Of a stretch of DNA of 64,000 nucleotides, positions 36,055 through 45,210 are shown piece after piece (the first letter of the stretch is position 1; each line of letters begins with the position of its first letter). Location: positions 27,069 through 91,068 of the forward strand of contig NZ_SORW01000024.1 of NCBI RefSeq assembly GCF_004405105.1, read 5' to 3'. Position numbers and translations under genes: made by a program. The notes below the pieces were generated by a model that had not been told where the DNA came from, did not search any database, and was given only the letters and a program-made list of their open reading frames with translations. The DNA comes from Jeotgalibacillus sp. R-1-5s-1 (GTDB lineage: Bacteria > Bacillota > Bacilli > Bacillales > Jeotgalibacillaceae).

Positions 36055-36986
36055 CTGTGATTCGACAGGAAGCGACAAGTGGATCGACAGGTGACTGGCA
36101 CCTCGAACGTAAGCGCGCCTGGTCAAACTGGATGACTGGCATGATGTTTCTGCTGCCATCGCTGATTTTGTTTGGTGTGTTTTTGTTTTACCCGATGGTC
36201 CGTACGGTGTATTTGAGTTTGTTTTTGACGGATTCGCAAGGGGTTCCGGTGGTGTTTGTGGGCTGGGAGAATTTTGTGAATTTGTTTCAGTCGACGAGTT
36301 TTCAGCTGAGTGCGAAGGCGACGGCGCTGTTTGTTTTGTATACGGTGCCTGCAGGGATTGTGCTTGCAACGGCGCTTGCGATTTTGGCGAATCAGAAGCT
36401 GCGCGGCATCGGGCTGTTTCGCACGATGTTTTCAGCGACGATGGGTATGAGTGTGGCGGCGTCTTCTGTGATTTGGATGTTTTTATTTAACCCGTCGATC
36501 GGTTTATTTAACCGGATTTTGGCGGCGCTCAATATTCCGGGTGTGCAGTGGCTGCTTGATCCGCAGTACGCACTGCTGTCTGTTTCTGTAGCGACGATCT
36601 GGATGAATACAGGCTTTGCGTTTCTCATCCTCCTTGGCGGGCTTCAGAATATTGATCAGTCCTTATATGAAAGTGCGCGGATTGCCGGGGTGAGCGAGTC
36701 TTATAAGCTTCGTAAAATAACGCTGCCGATGCTGTCACCAACGCTGTTTTTCGTGACGACCGTATCGCTGATCAACGCATTTCAGACGTTTGGACAGATT
36801 GATTTGTTAACGCGTGGCGGCCCGATGGAATCCACGAATGTCATTGTGTACTCCATTTATAAAGACGCGTTTATTAACTACAACGTAGGATCTGCGAGTG
36901 CGCAGGCTGTGCTATTGTTTGTAGCCGTACTGATTGTCACTGTGCTTCAATTCAAAATCGGTGAAAGGAAGGTGCACTATCAGTGA
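36051..36986 (+). CDS. ugpA: Glycerol-3-phosphate ABC permease UgpA
   Basis: A 311-residue permease with six membrane helices. The EAA loop is SLYESARIAGVSESYKLRKI, which docks the ATPase. Overlaps of four bases with the genes on both sides show tight coupling. Oddity: the N-terminal tail (about residues 10-20, STGDWHLE) is encoded by a sequence containing ACAGGTGACTGGCACCTC, which recurs as non-coding sequence at 43662-43679, so a dispersed repeat appears to have become part of this coding region. Confidence 0.92.
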   Translation: MTVIRQEATSGSTGDWHLERKRAWSNWMTGMMFLLPSLILFGVFLFYPMVRTVYLSLFLTDSQGVPVVFVGWENFVNLFQSTSFQLSAKATALFVLYTVPAGIVLATALAILANQKLRGIGLFRTMFSATMGMSVAASSVIWMFLFNPSIGLFNRILAALNIPGVQWLLDPQYALLSVSVATIWMNTGFAFLILLGGLQNIDQSLYESARIAGVSESYKLRKITLPMLSPTLFFVTTVSLINAFQTFGQIDLLTRGGPMESTNVIVYSIYKDAFINYNVGSASAQAVLLFVAVLIVTVLQFKIGERKVHYQ

Positions 36987-37795
36987 GCATTGGAAAAAAA
37001 GTTTTACTCTATATGGCGCTCACCGTCTCCGGACTTGTGATGGTGTTCCCGATTCTTTACGCCTTTTTAATAAGCTTTATGCAGGGTGGGGAAGTGCTGC
37101 AGGGCTCTTTGTGGCCGGAAAGCTTTTCACTCGCCAATTACTTTTCCGCTTTTGAGCGGGTGCCGCTGTTGACGTATTTATGGAACAGTCTCGTTGTCTC
37201 TGTGCTGATCATGGTCGGACAGCTCGTGTTATGCAGTCTAGCCGCGTTTGCGTTTGTATTTATTGAATTTAAAGGACGTGAATGGATTTTCTATCTGTTT
37301 ATTTCCACGATGATGATTCCGTGGGAAGCAACGATGGTACCAAACTTCCAGACGGTGCAGTCGCTTGGCTGGCTCAACAGCTATGCAGGGCTGACGATTC
37401 CGTTTTTTGCGATGGCTTTTGGGACGTTTTTACTCAGACAGCAGTTCAAGACGATTCCAAAGGAGCTGTATGAAGCCTCACAGATCGCCGGAATCAGCAA
37501 GTTGCGCTTTTTCACAGGAGTTGTCCTGCCAGTTGCAAAAACGACGATCACAACTTTAGCGATTTACAGCTTTTTAACCGCATGGAATATGTATTTATGG
37601 CCGCTTCTTGTGACGAACAATGAAGCAAACCGGACCGTTCAAATCGGCCTGAAGCAGATGCAGACCCAGGAAATTGCAAGTGACTGGGGCGTTGTCATGG
37701 CGGGTGTGGTCATGGTCATTTTACCAACGTTAATTCTCTTATTTGCAGGACAAAAACGACTTCAGGAAGGCCTCACACAAGGGGCGCTAAAATAA
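36983..37795 (+). CDS. ugpE: Glycerol-3-phosphate ABC permease UgpE
   Basis: A 270-residue permease, six membrane helices, MalG/UgpE type, with EAA loop ELYEASQIAGISKLRFFTGV. It pairs with UgpA in the membrane to form the translocation channel. The GTG start overlaps the ugpA stop by four bases (GTGA). Length is normal. Confidence 0.92.
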   Translation: MSIGKKVLLYMALTVSGLVMVFPILYAFLISFMQGGEVLQGSLWPESFSLANYFSAFERVPLLTYLWNSLVVSVLIMVGQLVLCSLAAFAFVFIEFKGREWIFYLFISTMMIPWEATMVPNFQTVQSLGWLNSYAGLTIPFFAMAFGTFLLRQQFKTIPKELYEASQIAGISKLRFFTGVVLPVAKTTITTLAIYSFLTAWNMYLWPLLVTNNEANRTVQIGLKQMQTQEIASDWGVVMAGVVMVILPTLILLFAGQKRLQEGLTQGALK

Positions 37796-37809
37796 GGAGG
37801 AAACAATCA

Positions 37810-39150
37810 ATGAAAAAGCTTTGGATCGGTTCAACGGCAATGGTACTTCTTTTAGCAGCATGTTCTGGTGAAACAGAGGAATCTGTGGAAACAACAGATG
37901 CAACGGCTTCCACTACAGAAGACGGGAAAACAGAGGTTGTATTCTGGCACGCGATGAGCGGAGAGCTTGAAACAGCGCTGAACACACTTGTAGATGACTT
38001 TAACGCATCCCAGGATGAGTACGAGGTTGAGCCAGTATTCCAGGGAACGTACGAGGAAGCACTGACAAAGCTGAACACAGTTGCCGGCACAGACGAATCT
38101 CCAGCGATGATGCAGGTATTTGAAGTTGGTACGAAATTCATGATCGACTCCGGTCATATCCAGCCGGTTCAGGATTTTATTGATGAAGAAGGCTTTGATA
38201 CATCGATCTGGGAAGAAAATATCACAAACTATTACAGTGTAGACGGCGTTCAATATTCAATGCCATTTAACTCATCAACACCAGTCCTCATTTATAATAA
38301 GGACGCATTTGAAGCAGCAGGTCTTGATCCTGAGAAAGCACCAATGACCTACAGCGAGCTAAAAGAGGCTGCAGAAGCGCTGACAACGGATGCTCAAAAA
38401 GGCTTCTCAATTCTAAACTACGGCTGGTTCTTTGAAGAGATGGTCGCTGCTCAGGGCGGACTGTTTGTCAATGAAGAAAACGGACGTGCAGGTCAGGCAA
38501 CAGAGGCTGTTTTTAACGGAGAAGAAGGACTGAACGTATTCAACCTGATCAAAGACATGTATGATGAAGGTACGTATTATAACTCAGGCCAGAACTGGGA
38601 TGATATGCGTGCAGCATTCCAGTCAGGCGCAACCGCGATGATTCTTGACTCTTCTGCCGGGGTAAAAGGCATGATCGACAACGCACCATTTGAAGTAGGC
38701 GTTGGATACCTGCCAGTACCGGACGATGCAGAGCGTAACGGTGTCATTATCGGTGGTGCATCCCTTTGGATGGCTGACGATATCCCGGCTGAACAGAAGC
38801 AGGGTGCATGGGAATTCATGAAGTACGCATCATCAGCTGAAGTACAGGCACAGTGGCACGTAGATACAGGATACTTCGCAATCAACCCGGCTGCTTACGA
38901 GGAGCAGATCGTGGTAGACCAGTGGGAGCAGTACCCGCAGCTGAAGGTAACCGTTGATCAGCTAAAAGAAACACAGGCGAACGCAGCAACAGGCGGCGCG
39001 TTGATCTCTGTATTCCCTGAAGCAAGACAGCGTGTTGTTAACGCGATGGAAAGCCTGTATCAGGGAACTGACCCTCAGGAAGCACTTGACCAGGCAGTAG
39101 AAGAAACAAATCGCGCACTTGAAGTAGATGCGGCGAAATCAGGAAACTGA
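37810..39150 (+). CDS. ugpB: Glycerol-3-phosphate binding lipoprotein UgpB
   Basis: A 446-residue extracytoplasmic binding protein. The lipobox LLLAAC places the lipid-anchored Cys near residue 18. It is followed by an acidic Thr/Glu-rich linker and a family-1 solute-binding fold (EVVFWHAMSGELETAL; QVFEVGTKFMIDSGHIQP). The WHAMSG motif and the Ugp context support sn-glycerol-3-phosphate as ligand. AAGGAGGAAAC precedes the ATG. Confidence 0.93.
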   Translation: MKKLWIGSTAMVLLLAACSGETEESVETTDATASTTEDGKTEVVFWHAMSGELETALNTLVDDFNASQDEYEVEPVFQGTYEEALTKLNTVAGTDESPAMMQVFEVGTKFMIDSGHIQPVQDFIDEEGFDTSIWEENITNYYSVDGVQYSMPFNSSTPVLIYNKDAFEAAGLDPEKAPMTYSELKEAAEALTTDAQKGFSILNYGWFFEEMVAAQGGLFVNEENGRAGQATEAVFNGEEGLNVFNLIKDMYDEGTYYNSGQNWDDMRAAFQSGATAMILDSSAGVKGMIDNAPFEVGVGYLPVPDDAERNGVIIGGASLWMADDIPAEQKQGAWEFMKYASSAEVQAQWHVDTGYFAINPAAYEEQIVVDQWEQYPQLKVTVDQLKETQANAATGGALISVFPEARQRVVNAMESLYQGTDPQEALDQAVEETNRALEVDAAKSGN

Positions 39151-39168
39151 ACACAGGGAGGAACCTTC

Positions 39169-39903
39169 ATGACGAACCTTTACGCCCACCGCGGCGCAAG
39201 CACAATGTGTCCGGAAAACACGATGGCTGCCTTTAGACAGGCCGTCCGTGAAAAAGCAGACGGAATTGAAATTGATGTACAGCTTTCAAAGGATGGAGAA
39301 GCCGTAGTCATTCATGACGAAACCGTTGACCGCACCACAAACGGCACAGGTGCAGTAAAGGATCTCACTGTGATGGAGCTGAAGAAGCTCGACGCCGGCA
39401 GCTGGTACAACGAAGCCTGCGCTGGAGAAACCATCCCTCTTTTAGAAGAGGTCTTAAAATGGATTGCCAAAACCAAACTAACGTTAAATATCGAACTGAA
39501 AACAGATGTGGAGCCGTATCCGGGTATCGAGCAAACCGTCCTGGACGCAGTGGAACGTCACGGGCTGGAGGAGCGGGTCATCCTGTCCTCCTTCAATCCA
39601 GATACACTCCGCCGGATCCGTGAGCTCGATCACGCAGTCTCAATCGCGGTTCTCGTCTGGGATAACGTGGACGGCGTCGTCAAAATGGCCCGTCGCCTCG
39701 GTGCTGACGCCATTCACGCCCGCCCGGACTTCATGCGCACCGCAGAAGCCGCCCGCGCAGCCGCATCAGGCCTGCCGATCCGGCTTTATACGGTCAATGA
39801 GCCTGAAGACCTTGAAGGCATCGCGCTTTCAGACGTTGACTCACTCTTTACCGACGCCCCGTCGCGTTTGCGAAAAGAACTGGCCGCAGTTTCAGTTGAA
39901 TAA
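39169..39903 (+). CDS. ugpQ: Glycerophosphodiester phosphodiesterase UgpQ/GlpQ-type
   Basis: A 244-residue cytoplasmic enzyme with the GDPD TIM-barrel motifs YAHRGASTMCPENT (catalytic His), ADGIEIDVQLSKDGEAVVIHDE (metal ligands Glu/Asp and second His) and LNIELK. It hydrolyses glycerophosphodiesters, such as glycerophosphoethanolamine from phospholipid turnover or teichoic-acid fragments, to glycerol-3-phosphate and an alcohol. No signal peptide, so it works on imported substrates. Last gene of the glpP-ugpCAEBQ operon, with CAGGGAGGAACC ahead of its ATG. Confidence 0.95.
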   Translation: MTNLYAHRGASTMCPENTMAAFRQAVREKADGIEIDVQLSKDGEAVVIHDETVDRTTNGTGAVKDLTVMELKKLDAGSWYNEACAGETIPLLEEVLKWIAKTKLTLNIELKTDVEPYPGIEQTVLDAVERHGLEERVILSSFNPDTLRRIRELDHAVSIAVLVWDNVDGVVKMARRLGADAIHARPDFMRTAEAARAAASGLPIRLYTVNEPEDLEGIALSDVDSLFTDAPSRLRKELAAVSVE

Positions 39904-39916
39904 TCGTGTTATGAAA

Positions 39917-39950
39917 TAGACCTGGTCCGGTTGAGGACCGGGTCTTTTTC
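39917..39950 (+). terminator. Terminator of the ugp operon
   Basis: AGACCTGGTCC and GGACCGGGTCT pair around GGTTGA, then TTTTT. Confidence 0.9.
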
Positions 39951-39987
39951 GTTGATATGGCTCAATGGCCGGGGTGACTGGAGAAAT

Positions 39988-40220
39988 GTTGATCGCGTTG
40001 GTGGGGCGATCGAAAGCGTGAGCGGCTTTAGAAATGTCGATCGGGTTTGCGAATCTGTCGAAAGCGGTGAAGTTTCTGTTGATAACAAGGACAATGATGT
40101 CGTTAGTGTTCCTGAAGCAGCTGAAAATGTGACTAGCCACCACTTTACTGTCGAAAGCCCGGGACAAAATGTTGATAGACAATCAATTCATGTTGATACG
40201 ACATCAAAAGCTGTCGACCG
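39988..40220 (+). repeat. 21-bp-spaced GTYGATAG array (11 units)
   Basis: Units start at 39988 (GTTGATCG), 40009 (ATCGAAAG), 40036 (GTCGATCG), 40057 (GTCGAAAG), 40078 (GTTGATAA), 40099 (GTCGTTAG), 40129 (GTGACTAG), 40150 (GTCGAAAG), 40171 (GTTGATAG), 40192 (GTTGATAC) and 40213 (GTCGACCG). Steps are 21 except 27 after the second and 30 after the sixth. Same family as 257-441. Confidence 0.78.
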
Positions 40221-40253
40221 CCGCGAACCCAACCCAACCAACCCTCCTCCAAC

Positions 40254-40287
40254 AAAAAACAGACCCCGCGCACCGGCGAAGTCTGTC
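40254..40287 (-). terminator. Terminator after the diguanylate cyclase gene
   Basis: On the minus strand CAGAC...CGC and GCG...GTCTG pair and are followed by TTTTTTG. Confidence 0.75.
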
Positions 40288-40300
40288 ATCATTAATCTTT

Positions 40301-41872
40301 TCAGGTCTGAACCCTCCGTTTAGCAGGATCCTCCCAAAGCGCGTAATTATTTTTCTCCGCATTTTTCACGGAATACATCGCCTGATCCGCTTTATGAATC
40401 AGTGTTTCCACATCCTGAGCATCCTCAGGAAAACGGCTTACGCCAAGGCTGAAGCGTATCGGCAAAAATTCCCCTCCCAGCTCGAGCGGCTCTTCATTAA
40501 ACACCCGCCGCATCAGTCGCAGCTGATGATGCAAATCCTCGTCATTCTGATAAGCTAAGAATGCATAAAATTCGTCGCCACCGACCCTTGCTGCGAGCCC
40601 TTTTTCACCTACCACACTTTCAAAAAGCCGGCCCACATGAACAAGGAAATCATCTCCAACCTGGTGCCCGTAAGTATCATTGACACCTTTAAAGCCATCG
40701 AGATCAAGAATTAAGAAAGCTCTCTGTTCGTTCAAGCCAAGCTCCTTATCTGATCTCTCATAAAACGAACGGCGGTTGGCAAGCTTGGTGAGCGGGTCAT
40801 GGTAAGCGAGAAAACGAATCGTCTGCTCAGCCTCTTTAAACGAATGAACATCGCGAATAATCAGCATTAAATAGATTTTTTGATTCAGATAAATAAAATC
40901 TCCATCAATGATGACATACTTTTCATTTCCCTCCGCGTTAGCAATCTTCGTTTCGAAATCAGTAAAGCGAGTGCCCGTTTCAAAAGCCTGAGTAAATCTC
41001 TGTAGCGCTTCATGCTTTCTTTTATCAGGAATATAACAAGGAAGTGTCGTATTTTTAACCCGCTGAATGCCCATTAATTTTTTAGCGGCAGGGTTTGCGC
41101 TTTCCACCTCAAAATGCTCATCAATCAGGATAATAGCGTCCGGATTTAAATTATACAGGGTCGAAAATCTTTTAGTATAAGAAGCCAGAAAATCAAACTT
41201 TCTCATTCCCACACTTAATGCAATCGCCCAGATCATGCCCCCGTAAATATATGGATAAGGAGGAATCGTCCCTCTGAAATCAATATAACCAAAAACAATA
41301 TCCCAGACCAAAACGATAGAAGCAATCAAAATGAGCAATCTGAAAATTCGTTTCTGTACATCTACCTTGCTTTTTCTCTGGACAGTAAGCAGTAGAAAAA
41401 TGATAATAATATGAAAAATATTACCAAATGTTAACGTTGTCAAATAAGCAGCATTAAATTCCGGGTAAATAAAAAGTCCATTCTGTTCAAAGGTAGTACT
41501 GTTTGTAAAATTGGACTGGAATACGAAAGACAGGACAACAGGAATCGCCGGAAGGTAAAAAATCCAGGGATAAAAAAGGGAAGGAACCTTTTGGTGAAGG
41601 GGTGTTACTTTAAAAATGAAATGCATGGAAAAGCACAATATCAACAGACCGGCATTTCCAAAAACATAGGTAATAATCATTGGACTATAGGAGATATCTA
41701 CTTGTTGACGAACAAATTCCGACAGAAATAAAATCGCGTAACAGGTAATATACGCGCTTAATAAACGGTGCTCAATCCGGCGTGTGTTACGCCAGAAAAT
41801 ATCTGCGGCCATATAAAGCAGGATACCGGCCGGAACTAAATAGACAATCATATAAAGTAGAAGATCCCTCAT
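40301..41872 (-). CDS. Membrane diguanylate cyclase with PAS domain
   Basis: A 523-residue protein. The N-terminal half has about seven membrane helices (residues 5-220, similar to 7TM histidine-kinase sensor modules). A PAS domain follows (about 225-345, IILIDEHFEVESANPAAKK), then a GGDEF domain (about 355-515) with LDLDGFKGVNDTYGHQVGD and the intact active-site GGDEF in VGGDEFYAFLA. It should make cyclic di-GMP. An obvious RxxD inhibitory site five residues before GGDEF is not seen. Monocistronic, minus strand. Confidence 0.9.
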   Translation of the reverse strand: MRDLLLYMIVYLVPAGILLYMAADIFWRNTRRIEHRLLSAYITCYAILFLSEFVRQQVDISYSPMIITYVFGNAGLLILCFSMHFIFKVTPLHQKVPSLFYPWIFYLPAIPVVLSFVFQSNFTNSTTFEQNGLFIYPEFNAAYLTTLTFGNIFHIIIIFLLLTVQRKSKVDVQKRIFRLLILIASIVLVWDIVFGYIDFRGTIPPYPYIYGGMIWAIALSVGMRKFDFLASYTKRFSTLYNLNPDAIILIDEHFEVESANPAAKKLMGIQRVKNTTLPCYIPDKRKHEALQRFTQAFETGTRFTDFETKIANAEGNEKYVIIDGDFIYLNQKIYLMLIIRDVHSFKEAEQTIRFLAYHDPLTKLANRRSFYERSDKELGLNEQRAFLILDLDGFKGVNDTYGHQVGDDFLVHVGRLFESVVGEKGLAARVGGDEFYAFLAYQNDEDLHHQLRLMRRVFNEEPLELGGEFLPIRFSLGVSRFPEDAQDVETLIHKADQAMYSVKNAEKNNYALWEDPAKRRVQT

Positions 41873-42008
41873 ATCGGATCACACTCCTGTGAAATAGGTC
41901 TATCTGTGGTTTTTAACAAAATTATCTCATAATAAGTCATAAATAGATATATTATTTTGCTAATTTTCAGACAAATAACTGACCTTAATAGTATTTAAGA
42001 GTAATAAA

Positions 42009-42046
42009 AACCCTCTTTATGAGACTAACGTCTCATAAAGAGGGTT
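42009..42046. terminator. Terminator after the cryptochrome gene
   Basis: AACCCTCTTTATGAGAC and its exact complement flank TAAC. It starts directly after the minus-strand stop codon at 42050. Confidence 0.92.
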
Positions 42047-42049
42047 GGA

Positions 42050-43486
42050 TCACTTCATCGCCTTTAAAAACTTCACCTTCTGTTTTTCCATAGAATCAAA
42101 CAGCGGCACGATCGGCTTTGGATAATCCCGTCCGATCACAAAACCCGCCTCCTGCTGCTCACTTTCTGTCATTTCATAGGGCGCAAAAAGCTTCGGCGGC
42201 TTCACGCGGGAAAGCTCAGGCAACCAGTGATGCAAAAACGCACCCTCCGGATCATAGTCCTTCGCCTGCTTCACAACATTAAACGCCCGGAACTGTAGCG
42301 CATCATTGCCAACACCCGCCTGATACAGCCAGTTGCCGTAATTACTCGCCACATCATAATCAATCAGCAGCGACTCAAACCACGCAGCCCCCACGCGCCA
42401 GTCGAGGCCAAGATTTTTCGTCCAGAAGCTCGCCACATTCTGACGGGCCCTGTTTGATGTAAAGCCGGTTGCAGCAAGCTCCCGCATCGACGCATCCACA
42501 AGCGGATAACCGGTGCGGCCCTCCATCCAGGCAGCTTCATGCTCGTCATTGCGCTCCCACGGCGGAATCCGGTCACGCAGCCCGGACGCCTGGAACAGAT
42601 CATCCCCGTAGCGGCGGTGCACCAGGTGAAAATAATCGCGCCACAAAAGCTCAAAATACAGCCAGTACGTGGAGTCATTTTTCACACGCTCCGACTCATA
42701 GCGCTGTACCTCCTCCATCACCATCCGCGGCGACAGACAGCCATGCGCAAGCCACGGTGAAAACTTCGATGAGTCATCCTCCTCAAGCATGCCGTTGCGC
42801 GTTTCCTTATATATGCGAAGCTGATCCGACTCAAACAAATAATGCTGAAGCCGCTTCAAGCCTTCTGTCATCCCGCCTCTGAAACGAAGAGGCTGCTCAA
42901 TTTCTTTAAGCCCAAGCTCCTGCAGGGAGGGAATGCCACCTTCATCAACCTCAAGCTGTGACTCAAGCGGCTGTGGCGCCTTTAAAGGAGGTCTCAGTAA
43001 CGCACCGTCCTTCTCAATCCTTTTTCTGAACTGGGAAAACGTATCCGGCACTGCATACGGCTCAAACGGCAAATCATCCGGATCATACAGATTATGCCCA
43101 TGATCAATCGTCACCTTCGCCGTCAGCACATTTCGAACCGCACGCTCAGCCGTCTGCTCCTCACTGCCAATCTCCTCATGAATAAACAGCCGCGAAATCC
43201 GCAGCTTCTCCTGCAGCGCATCAAACACCTCACCCGGATCCCCAACCCGCACCACAAGCGGGATATTCAAACCGTTCAATTCACGCCGCAAATCGCGTAC
43301 ACTCTCCATAATAAAAGCAGCCCTGAACCGCTCCGTCTTCTTAAATCCATAACGCGTCTTCTGATAATCCGCAGGATCAAACACATACACACCCACAACC
43401 GGCAGCCCACACTCCACCGCCCGCCTCAAAGGCCGGTGATCCACCGTGCGCAAATCCTTCCGGAACCAGACCACTGCAACCTCCAT
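42050..43486 (-). CDS. DASH-type cryptochrome / photolyase
   Basis: A 478-residue flavoprotein. The N-terminal photolyase alpha/beta domain starts MEVAVVWFRKDLRTVDHRPL. The C-terminal FAD-binding domain contains SKFSPWLAHGCLSPR, TGYPLVDASMRELAATGF and the DASH-like SNYGNWLYQAGVGND. DASH proteins repair cyclobutane pyrimidine dimers in single-stranded or looped DNA using blue/UV-A light. The start at 43486 follows AAAGGAGCG; an in-frame start at 43549 lacks a site. Stand-alone gene. Confidence 0.9.
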   Translation of the reverse strand: MEVAVVWFRKDLRTVDHRPLRRAVECGLPVVGVYVFDPADYQKTRYGFKKTERFRAAFIMESVRDLRRELNGLNIPLVVRVGDPGEVFDALQEKLRISRLFIHEEIGSEEQTAERAVRNVLTAKVTIDHGHNLYDPDDLPFEPYAVPDTFSQFRKRIEKDGALLRPPLKAPQPLESQLEVDEGGIPSLQELGLKEIEQPLRFRGGMTEGLKRLQHYLFESDQLRIYKETRNGMLEEDDSSKFSPWLAHGCLSPRMVMEEVQRYESERVKNDSTYWLYFELLWRDYFHLVHRRYGDDLFQASGLRDRIPPWERNDEHEAAWMEGRTGYPLVDASMRELAATGFTSNRARQNVASFWTKNLGLDWRVGAAWFESLLIDYDVASNYGNWLYQAGVGNDALQFRAFNVVKQAKDYDPEGAFLHHWLPELSRVKPPKLFAPYEMTESEQQEAGFVIGRDYPKPIVPLFDSMEKQKVKFLKAMK

Positions 43487-43661
43487 CCAAATCGCTCCTT
43501 TAACCGTTTTCCCTATTGTAAAAGCACCGCGTATGCAAGGGGAAATCACAATACGTTCACGACCCCTTCTGATCCAATCCCCCTCACAAAACGTATCCCT
43601 TCAAATAAGAATTTTGCCCATTAAGTCGACACTCTTCGACAGGTCATTCTGTCAATATTCG

Positions 43662-43679
43662 ACAGGTGACTGGCACCTC
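43662..43679. repeat. Dispersed palindromic repeat ACAGGTGACTGGCACCTC
   Basis: The same 18 bases plus three flanking bases (TCG) occur inside ugpA at 36084-36104. AGGTG and CACCT are inverted around ACTGG. A related TTCGACAGG copy lies just upstream at 43636. Confidence 0.7.
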
Positions 43680-43683
43680 AGAT

Positions 43684-43712
43684 TTGAATCATCCAATAGA
43701 ATGAGATAGACT
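43684..43712 (+). promoter_or_regulatory. Promoter of the folE2-dcd-COG0523 operon
   Basis: TTGAAT, a 17-bp spacer, then TAGACT. The Zur-like site starts 3 bases further on. Confidence 0.55.
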
Positions 43713-43714
43713 GT

Positions 43715-43735
43715 AAATCGTAATTATTCTTATTT
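43715..43735 (+). promoter_or_regulatory. Zur-box-like operator
   Basis: AAATCGTAATTATTCTTATT(T) matches the B. subtilis Zur consensus AAATCGTAATNATTACGATTT completely in the left half and in 7 of 10 bases in the right half. It overlaps the expected transcription start of a gene set with zinc-sparing functions. Confidence 0.65.
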
Positions 43736-43759
43736 AAAAAGTCTGAGAGGATGAATGCG

Positions 43760-44665
43760 ATGTTAAATAAAGCATTGCCAACCAAAGAGGAACGTCATAA
43801 GCAGTTTGGATCTGTTGATAAGATAAAGGGGACGAAGCCGACGGATAAGGAAAAGATGGCAGATCTCCAGAACGAGAAGAAGGATTATTATTTTGCGATT
43901 GATCAGGTGGGGATCTCGAATATCCGCTACCCGGTTTTCATTGAATCGGAGCGTGCACCAGTATTCCAGCAGACAGAAGGGATTTTTAAGCTGACGACAA
44001 GCCTGCCGGATTCTGAAAAAGGCATTAATATGAGCCGTCTTCCGGAAGCGCTGCATGCTTTTTATGAAGCGCAAAAACCACTCACATTCGAAACGCTGCG
44101 TGAGCTGACAGGGGATATTGCCGGACGCATGAAGCAGGAGAAGGCGCATATTGAGGTCACCTTCCCTTGGTACACCGAGCGCAAGAGCCCGGCGATGGAA
44201 GTATCCGGCCTGCATCACACACACGTCACCCTGGCTTCCTCCTGGCAGGCAGACGGAAAACGTACGGAATCCATCACGATGAAGGCCAAGGTTGCGACCC
44301 TGTGTCCATGTTCAAAGGAAATCAGTGAATACAGCGCACATAATCAGCGCGGTGTTGTCACGGTGAACATGCAGTTTGACAGCGGGCAGCTTCCGAAATC
44401 ATACAAGGAGGATCTGCTTCACATACTCGAATCCAACGCAAGTGCAGCACTGTATCCGATTTTAAAACGGCCGGATGAAAAGTTTGTCACGGAACAGGCT
44501 TTTGAGAACCCGCGTTTTGTAGAGGATCTGATCCGTCTGATCGCCTCTGAGCTGTATGAAACCGGATGGGTACGTGCGTTTGAGATTACGTGTGAAAATC
44601 AGGAGTCAATTCACCTGCACGATGCCTATGCCCATTTAAAAGTGGACAAGGAGCGTCAGCGATGA
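43760..44665 (+). CDS. folE2: GTP cyclohydrolase I type 2 (FolE2)
   Basis: A 301-residue enzyme making 7,8-dihydroneopterin triphosphate, the first step of folate synthesis. Unlike FolE it does not need zinc and is induced in zinc shortage in many Bacilli. Family features: [10 protein letters not shown], the catalytic Cys in [19 protein letters not shown] and the late [24 protein letters not shown]. The start at 43760 follows GAGAGG at 9 bases; the in-frame ATG at 43751 directly abuts the site. It heads a tightly overlapping three-gene operon behind a Zur-like box. Confidence 0.95.
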   Translation: MLNKALPTKEERHKQFGSVDKIKGTKPTDKEKMADLQNEKKDYYFAIDQVGISNIRYPVFIESERAPVFQQTEGIFKLTTSLPDSEKGINMSRLPEALHAFYEAQKPLTFETLRELTGDIAGRMKQEKAHIEVTFPWYTERKSPAMEVSGLHHTHVTLASSWQADGKRTESITMKAKVATLCPCSKEISEYSAHNQRGVVTVNMQFDSGQLPKSYKEDLLHILESNASAALYPILKRPDEKFVTEQAFENPRFVEDLIRLIASELYETGWVRAFEITCENQESIHLHDAYAHLKVDKERQR

Positions 44666-45210
44666 TTTTATCAGGTAAATCGATTCGCGAGAAACTGACC
44701 AGCGGGGAACTTGATATCTCGCCTTATACAGAAGAGCAAATTCAGCCGGCCTCCATTGATCTGAGGCTTGGCGAGCACTTTTTAACGATTGATGAGCACG
44801 CGGGTACCGCGCTGTCGATGGAGGAGGAAGCTGCTTACCGGAGCGTGCGAGTAGAAAAAGGCGGAACGATTGTCATTCCGCCTCAATCTTTTTTACTCGC
44901 GACCACGGTTGAATCCGTGCGTCTGCCGTCTCATCTGACAGCATTTGTAGAAGGCAGAAGCTCGATCGGACGGCTGGGACTCTTTATTCAGAATGCCGGC
45001 TGGGTCGATCCCGGATTTTACGGTCAGATCACACTGGAGCTATTTAATGCGAACCGACTGCCAATCACCCTGACGCCAGGCCGCAGAATCTGTCAGCTCG
45101 TTGTCGCAGAAGTGGACCAGCCGGCTGACCCGTATGAGGGCAAATATCTCGGGCAGACCGATGCCACCGCCAGTCGGATCTTTTTAGATCAGGAAAGGGG
45201 TAAAGCGTGA
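44662..45210 (+). CDS. dcd: dCTP deaminase (Dcd, dUTPase-fold)
   Basis: A 182-residue enzyme of the Dcd/dUTPase superfamily. It has [11 protein letters not shown] near residue 28, the catalytic segment [36 protein letters not shown] and the C-terminal [12 protein letters not shown] that closes the active site. It deaminates dCTP to dUTP (bifunctional family members go on to dUMP) without a zinc ion. Bacilli normally make dUMP through the zinc enzyme dCMP deaminase, so its place in this operon suggests a zinc-free bypass for thymidylate supply. The ATG overlaps the folE2 stop by four bases. Confidence 0.92.
   Translation: MILSGKSIREKLTSGELDISPYTEEQIQPASIDLRLGEHFLTIDEHAGTALSMEEEAAYRSVRVEKGGTIVIPPQSFLLATTVESVRLPSHLTAFVEGRSSIGRLGLFIQNAGWVDPGFYGQITLELFNANRLPITLTPGRRICQLVVAEVDQPADPYEGKYLGQTDATASRIFLDQERGKA

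Noticed and set aside
42469..42882. Long plus-strand frames across the cryptochrome gene
   Set aside because: They are antisense shadows of the well-conserved minus-strand photolyase-family gene.
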